Source: Methanosphaerula subterraneus
GTDB lineage: Archaea; Halobacteriota; Methanomicrobia; Methanomicrobiales; Methanospirillaceae
Length of the DNA: 64,000 bases
NCBI RefSeq assembly: GCF_052055875.1
Contig: NZ_CP170508.1
Coordinates: 1,116,001-1,180,000 of the forward strand
Reading direction: 5' to 3'
Program-made: the position numbers and the translations under genes
Notes under the pieces: generated by a model
Told to the model about the DNA's origin: nothing
The model's input: only the letters and a program-made list of their open reading frames with translations
Databases searched by the model: none
Part shown: piece by piece, positions 44,256 through 53,402 of the stretch
Layout of the letters: each line of letters starts with the position of its first letter
Numbering within the stretch: position 1 is the first letter of the stretch

Positions 44256-45524
44256 CTATTGAGGGACCGAGAGTGAATGAGCCGGGGATAGACAGTATTT
44301 CCATATCAGCGCCAGGTTTATTCCAAAACTCGTAATGGTCGTTACTGTCGTCGCCATTGCAGCCCCAATGATTCCAAAGTGGGGAATCAACAGAACATTC
44401 AGTATTACATTAATTACTCCACATACTGCATCGACTCTAAATGAGATATGCACTTTTCCGATGCTTGAGAGGGTCGCTCCGACGGAGATGATTGGTGCGA
44501 AGATGATATTACCGAGTAGAAGGATGAGCAGCGGCATATACGCTGGAAGAAACTCGACAGTAAAAAAGAGCGTAATAAGAAATTGTCCAATAATTACGAT
44601 GAACACTGCGATAACTATCGAAACGAAAAAACTCTTCTTCATTGTAGAGATGATGATTTCTCGAACACCGACGAGATCCCCCTTACCATAGAGGGTTGCC
44701 GTCGCAGGAGCTGTCACCCGTTGCACCGCACTCGGGATGAGCGTGATGATCTGAGAAAGGAGTATGGCAACAGCATAAATTCCCACATCTGTTGGATTGA
44801 GAAAATATCCAATAAGAATGCTGTCGACCTGAGTATTGAGATAGGAGATGGAGTTTGTCAACACAACATAAAAACCAAAGACGGTTGTCTCTCGAAGGGC
44901 AGGTAGGAACCAGAGCGATGACTGTTCCAAACTTAAGGAGTCCAAGATCAACACGGGGGAGAGGAGACTGATGATTATTGTCGACCCGACGAACCCAATA
45001 ACAGCACCGAAAAGACCCATTTTCAATCCCAGTACAAGTCCGAGCGAGACGGCTACGACACCGACGTTCTGGACGATGTTGAGGAGTGCGTACAGATGCA
45101 TTCTCCGAAAACCGTTCAGTGTACCGATAACCGCCTTCTGAATAGCGATGAATGGATAGCAGAGGGCGATCAACTGAATCAACAGTACCAGTTCAGGAAT
45201 GTGAAAGAACGAAAGGGCAATGAATGGCGCAAGGAGAAAGAGTACAAGCCCCATAATTGTACCGGTTATGATCGAACTGCTCATCCCAGATGAGACATAT
45301 TTTTTTATTTTATCCTGATCCTCCAGGAACTCCGCAACGTACTTCGTCAATGCCGAGCCGATTCCAAACGCAGCAAACTGCATTCCAAAGAAGTATATCG
45401 CAAAGGCGAGGGTGTACACGCCAAGCCCTTCGGCGCCCAGTTCCTTTCCAAGGACAATTCTCAGTACGAAATGGGCGAGCGATGCAGTGACAGTGCTGAT
45501 AAATGCCCATTGCACATCCATCAT
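44256..45524 (-). CDS. oligosaccharide flippase (Wzx/MOP superfamily)
   Basis: A 422-residue protein with about 12 membrane helices. The N-terminus (WAFISTVTASLAHFVLRIVL, GAEGLGVYTLAFAIYFFG) and central SYLNTQVDSILIGYFLNPTD are typical of polysaccharide flippases that move lipid-linked oligosaccharides across the membrane. The ORF begins near the usual first helix, so the N-terminus may be a few residues short; an in-frame TGA a dozen codons upstream limits any extension. The neighbours (a small membrane protein upstream, beta-helix proteins on both sides) place it in the surface glycan pathway. Confidence 0.92.
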   Translation of the reverse strand: MMDVQWAFISTVTASLAHFVLRIVLGKELGAEGLGVYTLAFAIYFFGMQFAAFGIGSALTKYVAEFLEDQDKIKKYVSSGMSSSIITGTIMGLVLFLLAPFIALSFFHIPELVLLIQLIALCYPFIAIQKAVIGTLNGFRRMHLYALLNIVQNVGVVAVSLGLVLGLKMGLFGAVIGFVGSTIIISLLSPVLILDSLSLEQSSLWFLPALRETTVFGFYVVLTNSISYLNTQVDSILIGYFLNPTDVGIYAVAILLSQIITLIPSAVQRVTAPATATLYGKGDLVGVREIIISTMKKSFFVSIVIAVFIVIIGQFLITLFFTVEFLPAYMPLLILLLGNIIFAPIISVGATLSSIGKVHISFRVDAVCGVINVILNVLLIPHFGIIGAAMATTVTTITSFGINLALIWKYCLSPAHSLSVPQ

Positions 45525-45544
45525 TGTCTTGCTTATCGATATTT

Positions 45545-46156
45545 TCAGAGTTCCTCACCCCGTGCATAAAATTCCGAAAGAGAAAGATCAGATGATAAAA
45601 AATGTTTAATTCTTGTCAAAATGGTGCGGAGTACAACCATATTCAACAGCGTGATATCCCATGAGATTGTGATTTGGGGTGATCTGTACCGTTTTAGGAA
45701 TTCAGTGGTGTCAATATCCGGCTGCAACAACGGGATCAGCACCTGGGCGAACATCCACAAAAACCATCCAAATAGCAGGTCGACAGCAAGAAGATCGATC
45801 AGGAGAACGAGGAGGGTAGTACTGCTTTTCAGCCCCGCTGGAATCCAGAAGGGCATCTGGACGAAACAGGCGAGTGTTAAATAGACCCCAATCGTCAGGA
45901 GAATGATCGCAGAGGGATTGAAAAATTCGGTTTCATCAGTCCAATTAACAGATCTATCGTCTCCTTGCAGAATATCACGGATGAGGGAGAGAGGGAGGGC
46001 ATACATCGGGACTTGGCGAGAAGGTACCGGACCGGAAGGATCCCGATGACGAAAATGACCTGAGAGCAGACTGGGGTCGTAATGAACGTTCATAAGGAGA
46101 GGCTCTTCAAGACCAGTTACTGCGATGGCATGTCCAGACAATATGTAGTACCTCAA
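45545..46156 (-). CDS. membrane protein of unknown function
   Basis: A 203-residue product, first gene of a two-gene unit with the flippase (20 bp apart). It has two strong hydrophobic segments, PSAIILLTIGVYLTLACFVQ and TTLLVLLIDLLAVDLLFGWF, in the middle, and a polar C-terminus (ITISWDITLLNMVVLRTILT). The N-terminal 60 residues are poorly protein-like, so the start may be an internal codon such as the ATG at 46093. No family recognised. It could modify or assist the flippase. Confidence 0.5.
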   Translation of the reverse strand: MRYYILSGHAIAVTGLEEPLLMNVHYDPSLLSGHFRHRDPSGPVPSRQVPMYALPLSLIRDILQGDDRSVNWTDETEFFNPSAIILLTIGVYLTLACFVQMPFWIPAGLKSSTTLLVLLIDLLAVDLLFGWFLWMFAQVLIPLLQPDIDTTEFLKRYRSPQITISWDITLLNMVVLRTILTRIKHFLSSDLSLSEFYARGEEL

Positions 46157-46524
46157 AAGTCACAGGTCCAACCGATCAAATCCTCTTCTCCATACACATT
46201 CTTTTGCATTTCCTACTAAACGCCGATGAACCCGTGATCAAATTTTTTTTTACGACCTCATCATAACCCACTTTCTCCTTTCCGCAATTCCTGGTTGAAT
46301 ACAGGTTCTTATGATATCATCATCACTCCGGCACTCAATCCGAAACAACAGCACGAGTACAGTCCTCTTCAGGATGCGAAATTTTTCCAGAATACAGAAT
46401 CTGTCCCTGTTTATTGAATCCAAACAGGGTCAGTCTGCACGGATGTAGGTATTCTTTGTCATCCTCCAAGATCTGACGCTCCCGACAGGATCGGAAACCT
46501 CTTCAGGAGGATGCGGTACTGGAT
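46157..46524. other. intergenic region without visible gene
   Basis: The sequence between the small membrane protein and the second beta-helix gene shows only short frames. A TATA-like or terminator element cannot be assigned with confidence. Confidence 0.4.
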
Positions 46525-47907
46525 CTAAAAACTCTGATAACTTCCATCACTCCAGATATAATTATTTATCAATGAAATTACTGGACTTGGCATACTTGCC
46601 TGGAATCCATAGGTATAATTTTCCAGTACATTTCCGAATATATTGCAGGAATTCGGGACATATGCTTCGAGATAGATTCCCGATCCGTCATTCGAGCCTT
46701 TTGCAACATTCCCCTGAATCAGGACATTAGTCCGGTCCACATCAATTGCCTCATAGAGCATATTGATCATAATATTGTTCAGGATCTTATCAACTTTGGA
46801 ACCCACATTATTCGGGTCCACGTTTTCGTTCGTTAATACTACTCCACCTTTACAGTTTATCATGACATTGCTGGTGACCTCTGCCGTACCATTCCAGAAT
46901 TGGACTCCCCGGGCACAGTTATTCATCACATTCCCCCTGACAATATAGGGTCCGGTGGTTTGAATTTGGGCGTCGACCGCCTGTTCTGTCATCTCCTCAA
47001 AGTAATTATTCTCGACAGTGACACTCTGAATATAATCTCCCTCAGGCAAGTTCGGATTGGAAGTTCCGGTTGTAACACCATGACGTCCTTTGGTGACAAA
47101 GAAGTTGTCATGAATGTTGATCCGAGTGCTGCGATCCGTGATACAAACCCCATATCCCAGTCCGGACTGGTATACATTATCAAAGACTGATTCTTCAACC
47201 GTGACATCAGTGCACGTGTTCAGGCGGATGGCGGCATACCCGACATTATGGAACTTTACATAGGATACCTTAAAGTTCTGGAGATAGTACGCGTCAATCA
47301 TCGCCGGATCGGTTTCAATCCCGGGGCCTTCAATGACAAGCCCGGTGATGGTAACACCACTCATCGTCGACGTGGCCGAGCCTCCTTCATTCAGAGTGAA
47401 GACATACTGTGTCGCTTTTTGACAGTCAAAGACGGTCCCCGACTCCCCGAACAGGGTTACCGGTTTGTTGATACTGATCGGACCATCAATCCGGTACTGG
47501 CCGGGAGGGAAGTAGATCGTTGAACCGGATGGGAGTTTTGTGAGGAGCGACTGGAGGGCAGCCGTATCGTCAGTGACGCCATCACCCTTCAGCCCTGATG
47601 ACCTGGCGTTCGTGGCAATCGAGACCAGGTCAGGTCGGGAAGGAACCACCCATGCATGGTATGCCTGCTGCATCTGCGCAAGGCGTGCATTCCCCTGAAT
47701 GAATGCAGTATTCGCTTCTGCAGCTGCTTCAACAGCATTGGTTACAGATCCAATTGTGGCCGGCACTGTAATCGGTACACTGACAGTCGCTGATTGGCCA
47801 GACTGTAACTGATCATTCTCAATGGTAACTGAAACGGCAGAAGCACCCGTAACAAGCAGCATAAACACTGCAACCACAGTTATTAGAGATATGATATAAT
47901 TATTCAT
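46525..47907 (-). CDS. secreted beta-helix protein (pectate-lyase-3-like), paralogue 2
   Basis: A 460-residue exported protein, closely similar to the paralogues at 42621 and 62655. Signal peptide (YIISLITVVAVFMLLVTGAS), a short beta segment (VTIENDQLQSGQSATVSVPI), then the conserved PSRPDLVSIATNARSSGLKG and GDGVTDDTAALQSLLTKLPS and a long right-handed helix ending IWSDGSYQSF. GGTGAT four or five bases before the ATG at 47907 supports that start; the frame is open 57 codons further upstream, but the TATA box at 47942-47949 makes those codons untranslated. Confidence 0.88.
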   Translation of the reverse strand: MNNYIISLITVVAVFMLLVTGASAVSVTIENDQLQSGQSATVSVPITVPATIGSVTNAVEAAAEANTAFIQGNARLAQMQQAYHAWVVPSRPDLVSIATNARSSGLKGDGVTDDTAALQSLLTKLPSGSTIYFPPGQYRIDGPISINKPVTLFGESGTVFDCQKATQYVFTLNEGGSATSTMSGVTITGLVIEGPGIETDPAMIDAYYLQNFKVSYVKFHNVGYAAIRLNTCTDVTVEESVFDNVYQSGLGYGVCITDRSTRINIHDNFFVTKGRHGVTTGTSNPNLPEGDYIQSVTVENNYFEEMTEQAVDAQIQTTGPYIVRGNVMNNCARGVQFWNGTAEVTSNVMINCKGGVVLTNENVDPNNVGSKVDKILNNIMINMLYEAIDVDRTNVLIQGNVAKGSNDGSGIYLEAYVPNSCNIFGNVLENYTYGFQASMPSPVISLINNYIWSDGSYQSF

Positions 47908-47941
47908 TACAATCACCATCATCACCAGACTACGCGCGATA

Positions 47942-47949
47942 CTATATAA
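47942..47949 (-). promoter_or_regulatory. TATA box of beta-helix paralogue 2
   Basis: TTTATATA on the minus strand 35-42 bp upstream of the ATG at 47907, so the leader would carry the GGTGAT site. Confidence 0.6.
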
Positions 47950-48398
47950 AATTTTCTGTAAAACGGCTATGGTGCATAACACAGATGTCCTCTTATGCCA
48001 GAAAACAAGTGATAGAGATAGCCGGATTACGACACATACAATTTGTGAATCAAAAACGAGCATCAGGTTGAAATTCAATATTTAAATCTATCCCTAAAGA
48101 TCATAAGATGTCGAGACTGCAATCTCGCAGGGTCAGCCATTCCAGGATTTTACGAGGATGATTGGCGGATAGCCACTATCCATATCTTTGTGCCCTACCG
48201 CAGACGGAAGGGTTTGACCTGCAGTTTGCGACCTGAATGCATCCAGGCAGGGGATGATCCTGAAGGCAGAAGGTTTCTTTTCAAATCTTAGGACAGGGAA
48301 GAGTTGAAGGCTAGAGGAGATTATTCAACTGAGAAGAAGATCTATTCAGATAAATTAATAGAATAGGATGTAATATTGTTCACTGGAGATCGAAAAAT
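47950..48398. other. divergent intergenic region
   Basis: It separates the beta-helix gene (minus) from the large membrane protein gene (plus). No gene is seen. AGATAAATTAATAGAATAGG around 48,348-48,367 is the likely TATA region for the plus-strand gene, and GGAG lies 12-15 bp before its ATG. Confidence 0.4.
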
Positions 48399-50186
48399 AT
48401 GTTTCAAATTGGAATAAAATCCATTGATGAAAAATTTTGTTCGATCTTTCCGGACACATACAGGAAGCTTCTTCTTATTGTCGGTTTCGGCCTGACCGTC
48501 AATAATCTTCAGATCCTGTTTGTTCAACAACCTGCTGGTTATGTTGTAGATATTTATTCCGTTCTCCCGTTGTCATTTTATGGAGCAGCGATACTCTGTT
48601 ACCTCTTCGCATCGATTGCGTTGTTTTCAAAACAGGATGTCATAAAAAAACTTGGTGTGTTATTACTGGTCATCAATCATGCAGTCATTCTAATAATCCC
48701 GTATATGCTAGGTTATTATTCCATGGGACGTGCTGATGATATGTCCTATATCGGAGAATATGTTCATATCAGCACAACAGGTTCCTTTCAGGGATGGGAT
48801 ATTTATCCTGCAGCCCCCATCCTCGGTGCAACCATCACAACTCTGACAGGACTGCCTGCAAATTATACAGCCTTCCTGATGCCATTCATTTTCTCATTTA
48901 TTCTTATCGGGGGACTCTATATGTGCTGTCGTTTCTTCCTAAAAGAAGAGATGATATTGAAAATATCGATACTCGCTTCATTTATTCTCTACCTTGGCCC
49001 CTATAACTTTCTTAATGTCCCCCATGCACTTTTCTTTGCGTACATGCCCATCTATATTTTCATCTTGAGCCGTTTCGTTCACAACTCGACAACTGAAAAT
49101 GCTCTAATCATTCTAATCCCAACGGTTTTAGTTCCATTTATGCACCCATTTATTGTCTTCTTTGTCTCTTCCCTACTAATACTAATGGCAGTATCCGGCG
49201 GATTGCTCAATCGAATTTTCCATGGCGATTACCGATATGCCGGCAGACCCTTAATTGTATTATTCATTGGTTTTTTATCTTGGTTCATCTATTCAAATTC
49301 CCTCCTTCGTAATTTTTCACAACAATATCAGAGTTTCATTCAAAAAACTACAGAACCAGTGCTATTTGAAACAACAGATAAACTGGCACAAATTAATATC
49401 GACTTAATAAAAATAATAAAACTCTTATTTGTCTATTATTCACGGTATTTCATCCCATTATTGATCATCATCGTGGGATTTGGATATCTTTACATAAATC
49501 GCAAAAAAATATCAGAGCGTCTAAAAAACCAGATGGCTTTTTTTTCCATATTCTATATCGTGTTTTTGCTCGCTGAATGTATTCTGTTCCTTAACCCCAT
49601 TATATCTCATCAACCAGATCGTATCACAAATTTGAATTTTATGGTATATGCTCAGGTTCCTCTATTCGCCCTATCCCTCTATATCATATTTTCAAAAACC
49701 AAATATTTCTGCGGGCGAACGATACTGCTCATATTCCTCCTGACCGGGATATGGAGCCTGAGCCTTTTTGGCGTATTCGACTCCCCGAATATTTTCAAGA
49801 CAAATGATGGACTCACTTACAATGAAGTTGAGGGGATGACATGGTTTTATGAGGTAGGTGATTACGCGAATTTTATCGCTCCTTTTAGTCAGATTGGAAG
49901 ATTCCGGGATTTATTCGATTATCCTGGAAGACCAGACAATAACATTCCAATCACGGATCATTTTGGGTATGACTCATCCAGTCGGACATTTGCGAATATA
50001 AATCTCAAAGAAGGGCAAAAAAGTTATATTATCCTGTTAACGGTTGATGAACTTCGTTATCAAAAAGTCCCAGGATATATGGAAGTTGGCCGGTACGGAG
50101 CAGATGATTTTATCAGATTCAGACACGATCCAACGATAAATAAGGTTTATCAAAACACGAATATCGAAATATTTGATATTGTGTAA
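48399..50186 (+). CDS. large multi-pass membrane protein, GT-C-like
   Basis: A 595-residue protein with roughly 12-13 membrane helices, for example LIVGFGLTVNNLQILF, GVLLLVINHAVILIIPYMLG and LLIIIVGFGYLYINR. The first long loop has GYYSMGRADDMSYIGEYVHI, with paired acidic residues in the place used for metal or lipid-phosphate sugar binding in GT-C glycosyltransferases, followed by SFQGWDIYPAAPIL. The last 130 residues are a soluble domain (DYANFIAPFSQIGRFRDLFD, DHFGYDSSSRTFANINL). I think it is a lipid-linked-sugar glycosyltransferase or polysaccharide polymerase, but no named family is certain. AT-rich. Confidence 0.6.
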   Translation: MFQIGIKSIDEKFCSIFPDTYRKLLLIVGFGLTVNNLQILFVQQPAGYVVDIYSVLPLSFYGAAILCYLFASIALFSKQDVIKKLGVLLLVINHAVILIIPYMLGYYSMGRADDMSYIGEYVHISTTGSFQGWDIYPAAPILGATITTLTGLPANYTAFLMPFIFSFILIGGLYMCCRFFLKEEMILKISILASFILYLGPYNFLNVPHALFFAYMPIYIFILSRFVHNSTTENALIILIPTVLVPFMHPFIVFFVSSLLILMAVSGGLLNRIFHGDYRYAGRPLIVLFIGFLSWFIYSNSLLRNFSQQYQSFIQKTTEPVLFETTDKLAQINIDLIKIIKLLFVYYSRYFIPLLIIIVGFGYLYINRKKISERLKNQMAFFSIFYIVFLLAECILFLNPIISHQPDRITNLNFMVYAQVPLFALSLYIIFSKTKYFCGRTILLIFLLTGIWSLSLFGVFDSPNIFKTNDGLTYNEVEGMTWFYEVGDYANFIAPFSQIGRFRDLFDYPGRPDNNIPITDHFGYDSSSRTFANINLKEGQKSYIILLTVDELRYQKVPGYMEVGRYGADDFIRFRHDPTINKVYQNTNIEIFDIV

Positions 50187-50556
50187 AAGATTGGCATTTC
50201 AACCCTTCGAGAGCTCCTACTTGATATGCAGTACCCGTTTACTTCCTCCCTGACTTCCCGAAATTTAAGCACATGATACACTTTCACTCAGAACAATACT
50301 CTTTAATTTACTCAATTCCATCAAATATATCAATAAATTGGCTCTATCTCTATAATTTGAACGGGGAATTCATATGCTTAATAACTAAGCACATGATTTG
50401 ACTCAGATATCGCAAAATATCTACGTAAATGCGATTTGAGGGGCAGGTTTAGCAATACTGTGCTATTAATCGGGAGCTCAGGGAGATCTCGCATGGACTC
50501 TCCTCCAGCAGCATGCTGATCGTTGTAGGAAGGAGAGGACAAGTTTTCATATGCAC
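50187..50556. other. intergenic region
   Basis: No supported gene. A minus-strand frame of 60 codons at 50378-50560 has no recognisable features and overlaps the end of the glycosyltransferase gene. Confidence 0.4.
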
Positions 50557-51651
50557 TCATGAGGCATGATCAAAGGACGAGGTGAACCTGTGCTGCACCT
50601 CGGGGTGCTCTTTCATCTCCACAACACTCTCTGGATAGTTCTGGATGAACCAGATCAGAAATGCTGTGACATCGATCTTCTCCCGAAGCAACCGCTTCTG
50701 CTTGATTCGCCAGTTCTCCTTGCTCGCCGGGTCCTGCAGGATCTCGATCGCTTTTCCCACTGCTGCTTCGGTGTCGGTGAAACTGTAAACAAGACCATAG
50801 GTCTCCTCAAGTTCGGTGAAGTTTCCCATCGTCCCGGCAAGGGACGAAACAAATACTGAGGGGGTCCCAAGCACTGCTGCCTCGGAAGCCATGGTTGCCC
50901 CCTCCCCCATATACAGGGTAGCGTAATACAGCAGGTCGTGCATCTTCTCCGGCGAGATGTGGACCTGGTAGGGCCGCAACTCCTCGGGCATCTCTCCCTC
51001 AGACGTGATCAGTACACGTCCGTAAGCCTCAAGTTTCTTCACAAGCCTGATCTTGTCCCTGATGCCATGCTGCCCGACGTCATGGCTCGCCTTCCATGAG
51101 ACGAAACGGACAATGATGAACCAGTCGTCCGGGGAGAGATCGAGCTCGGTGAGGACGGTGGGATCGGGCGTGAAGTAATGTGGATGCAGGTAGGCGAGTT
51201 CTTTATAACCATTATAGAATATCTGTTTTGAGCCAACTCTTCTTCTAAAGCAGGATGGAGTCAATACCGTATCAGTAAAGGGTAATGCTCCAAAAATTGA
51301 TGCGGTTGCATGTTCTGTATCTGCTGTACAGATGTAGGGGACCCCCATCAGTTTTGAAGCAAACGCCAATGAGGGATCCATTTGAGAGATTGTAAGATCG
51401 GGTTTAAACTCCCTAATAAGAGGTAACAATTTTCTGGTTCTAAAACACGCCTCTTTTAAAATTGAGATTGGCGTAGACTGCGCATCGCTAATTAAAACAT
51501 AGTTTAGATCATATATTTCAAGAAGATCCAGCGTGACTTCCTTGTTACGTGCGGTTACAAGGACAGTGTACTCGCTCTGTAACATCTTCCAAATCAGGTT
51601 TTTAAAAATGTGAACATGAGCGGGATGGTTTACGCCGATTAAGATGTTCAT
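50557..51651 (-). CDS. DUF354-type glycosyltransferase (GT-B fold), copy 2
   Basis: A 364-residue protein, the same length as copy 1 at 38535. It starts MNILIGVNHPAHVHIFKNLI; residues 1-147 differ widely from copy 1, while residues from about 149 on (YKELAYLHPHYFTPDPTVLT, then WFIIVRFVSWKASHDVGQHG) are almost identical. The ATG at 51651 overlaps the acyltransferase stop (ATGA), which fixes the start; the frame extends upstream to 51813 only as a shadow. It is the last of a run of minus-strand genes: GT2, deacetylase, FemAB, LbH acyltransferase and this enzyme. Confidence 0.85.
   Translation of the reverse strand: MNILIGVNHPAHVHIFKNLIWKMLQSEYTVLVTARNKEVTLDLLEIYDLNYVLISDAQSTPISILKEACFRTRKLLPLIREFKPDLTISQMDPSLAFASKLMGVPYICTADTEHATASIFGALPFTDTVLTPSCFRRRVGSKQIFYNGYKELAYLHPHYFTPDPTVLTELDLSPDDWFIIVRFVSWKASHDVGQHGIRDKIRLVKKLEAYGRVLITSEGEMPEELRPYQVHISPEKMHDLLYYATLYMGEGATMASEAAVLGTPSVFVSSLAGTMGNFTELEETYGLVYSFTDTEAAVGKAIEILQDPASKENWRIKQKRLLREKIDVTAFLIWFIQNYPESVVEMKEHPEVQHRFTSSFDHAS
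50584..51201 (-). repeat. 618-bp repeat shared with 38562-39179 (copy 2)
   Basis: Ungapped match to the 3' half of the other DUF354 gene; the orientation is the same and the separation is 12,022 bp. Such a pair can recombine or undergo gene conversion. Confidence 0.92.
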
Positions 51652-52139
51652 TCGGCGTCCTCCGGGATCTCGATCCTCTTTATCAATCTGGCAGGTACTC
51701 CTGCAACGACACAGAATGGAGATACTTCCTTTGTTACAACAGCACCTGCTCCAATAATCGAATATTGCTTTAAGGTCACATCTGGCAATATGATGACACC
51801 CGCTCCGATCCACGAGTCGTGCATGATGCGTACTTTTCCAAAAACTTCAAGAAATGGATATTTTTCTTTATATCTTCTTAAGATTGAATTATTTGGATGT
51901 GCTGTAAGGACAATGGTTACATTTGGTCCAAAAGCAACGCGATCTTCTATTGTTAAATTTGATTCATATCCAATATCACACGCTAAGGTAAAACCCTCAT
52001 TTATTACGACCCCTTCACCAATCTTGACACCCAGTAATTTTAGGAGATATATTCGAAAATTTGAACTGATAAATGGAGATTTAGATAATGCACGAATTAT
52101 TTTTTTATAAACCTTTTGAACCGTCAATCCATTTTTCAT
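51648..52139 (-). CDS. left-handed beta-helix O-acetyltransferase (maltose-acetyltransferase-like)
   Basis: A 163-residue protein with hexapeptide repeats (VKIGEGVVINEGFTLACDIG, SWIGAGVIILPDVTLKQYSI, IGAGAVVTKEVSPFCVVAGV) and the catalytic-histidine motif TAHP (IVLTAHPNNSIL). The C-terminal PARLIKRI is standard. It would acetylate a sugar hydroxyl in the surface glycan. It overlaps the glycosyltransferase start by 4 bp and is translationally coupled to it. Confidence 0.9.
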   Translation of the reverse strand: MKNGLTVQKVYKKIIRALSKSPFISSNFRIYLLKLLGVKIGEGVVINEGFTLACDIGYESNLTIEDRVAFGPNVTIVLTAHPNNSILRRYKEKYPFLEVFGKVRIMHDSWIGAGVIILPDVTLKQYSIIGAGAVVTKEVSPFCVVAGVPARLIKRIEIPEDAE

Positions 52140-52306
52140 CTCGAATCTCTCCCCCTATATCAGAATTGATCTTAACAACATTGAAGAATTTTCTTCCCGC
52201 TCGGAGGGACCAGGACATCACAACAATTTTTCTTCATCTCTCGACTAAAATGAGAAAAATAAATGTCGCCCGCAGGATTGTTAATATCGGCAAAAATTCG
52301 CATTAT

Positions 52307-53392
52307 TCATCCAAAACTCGAGAACACCGAATTACTGAAGACTTTATACGCAGACATCGGCATCGTCCGAATGATTGAATTCTCTAACCGATAGAGCGAG
52401 GTGCTCCGATCAGTTACAATCGACTGACTGGAACTGGGATAATAACTGTAATACAGTTCTCTTTCCAGAGTCCCCCACTTCCTTTTGAACTGGATCAACC
52501 CGGAATTATCATAGGAAGTACGACCAAAGTCATAGGTTCGATACCCAGCCAGACATGCGTCTTCAATGCTTGCCCAGATAAATGCATAATATGGTCTTAA
52601 TTGAAGATACTCTGGGTTTGCAGCACTATAACCAAAAATTACTTGATCTTTATAATACTCCATAATTCCTGCACCAATCATCTCTCCATCCAAACGAGAG
52701 ATGAATAAACGCACATAAGCTGATAAAGTCGAAAATAAATTTATGTAAAATCTCAATGGATGACAGGGAACTCCTAATTTGTGTTTGGTGATAGCATTTA
52801 TTTCATAAAAATCTTTAACATCATCATGGTTTGACGATGACTCAACTTGAATACCTATTTCTTTTGATTTTTTTACATTTCGACGGGCATTTCTGTGCAC
52901 ATTTTTCCAGATCATCTCAGGGTTTTGAGATAATTCCAGCATATGGGTACAAAATTCATTTCTCCCTTGAAAATTATGAGAATTAATGAGGTCTTTTATT
53001 TCAAGTATTTCAGTATGGCATTTTTTGGTTAGAGCAAACGCTTCGTCTATCAGAGCATTGTATGCAGTGTCATCTCCCAGGCATCCACATTGATGAGAAA
53101 ATGGAACTGCAGACAATCGGTTTCCAGTTATTCTACTCTTTACCAAGAAGAGAGGCAGTAATCCGGTTAGCTGTCCAGATTCATCAGTAGCAAAAAGGTA
53201 ATGGGGTTTGTATGAGAATGTTTTCTCCAGAAACGTCCTCCATTCTGGAGTATGGTAGATTGTTGCATCGCTCTGAGTGAGCAAAAATCGATTCCATTCA
53301 TTATCATTTACATTAGCGACGATCTCTACCATCGATTTTCTCCCAGGGAATCTGAGGTACACAAACCACTCGTATGTAATAGGTGTCTTCAT
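52307..53392 (-). CDS. FemAB-like acyl/aminoacyl transferase, module 2
   Basis: A 361-residue FemAB-family protein: MVEIVANVNDNEWNRFLLTQ then TPEWRTFLEKTFSYKPHYLF, the middle NVHRNARRNVKKSKEIGI, and YAFIWASIEDACLAGYRTYD then FGRTSYDNSGLIQFKRKWGT. It is a homologue of the protein at 41553-42602 but only moderately similar. The ATG at 53392 follows GGTGA nine bases away; an internal ATG at 53332 (MVEIV) is equally good by alignment. It lies 10 bp after the deacetylase, the same gene order as in module 1. Probable role: acylation of a surface sugar. Confidence 0.85.
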   Translation of the reverse strand: MKTPITYEWFVYLRFPGRKSMVEIVANVNDNEWNRFLLTQSDATIYHTPEWRTFLEKTFSYKPHYLFATDESGQLTGLLPLFLVKSRITGNRLSAVPFSHQCGCLGDDTAYNALIDEAFALTKKCHTEILEIKDLINSHNFQGRNEFCTHMLELSQNPEMIWKNVHRNARRNVKKSKEIGIQVESSSNHDDVKDFYEINAITKHKLGVPCHPLRFYINLFSTLSAYVRLFISRLDGEMIGAGIMEYYKDQVIFGYSAANPEYLQLRPYYAFIWASIEDACLAGYRTYDFGRTSYDNSGLIQFKRKWGTLERELYYSYYPSSSQSIVTDRSTSLYRLENSIIRTMPMSAYKVFSNSVFSSFG

Positions 53393-53402
53393 TCACTGTC
53401 CT

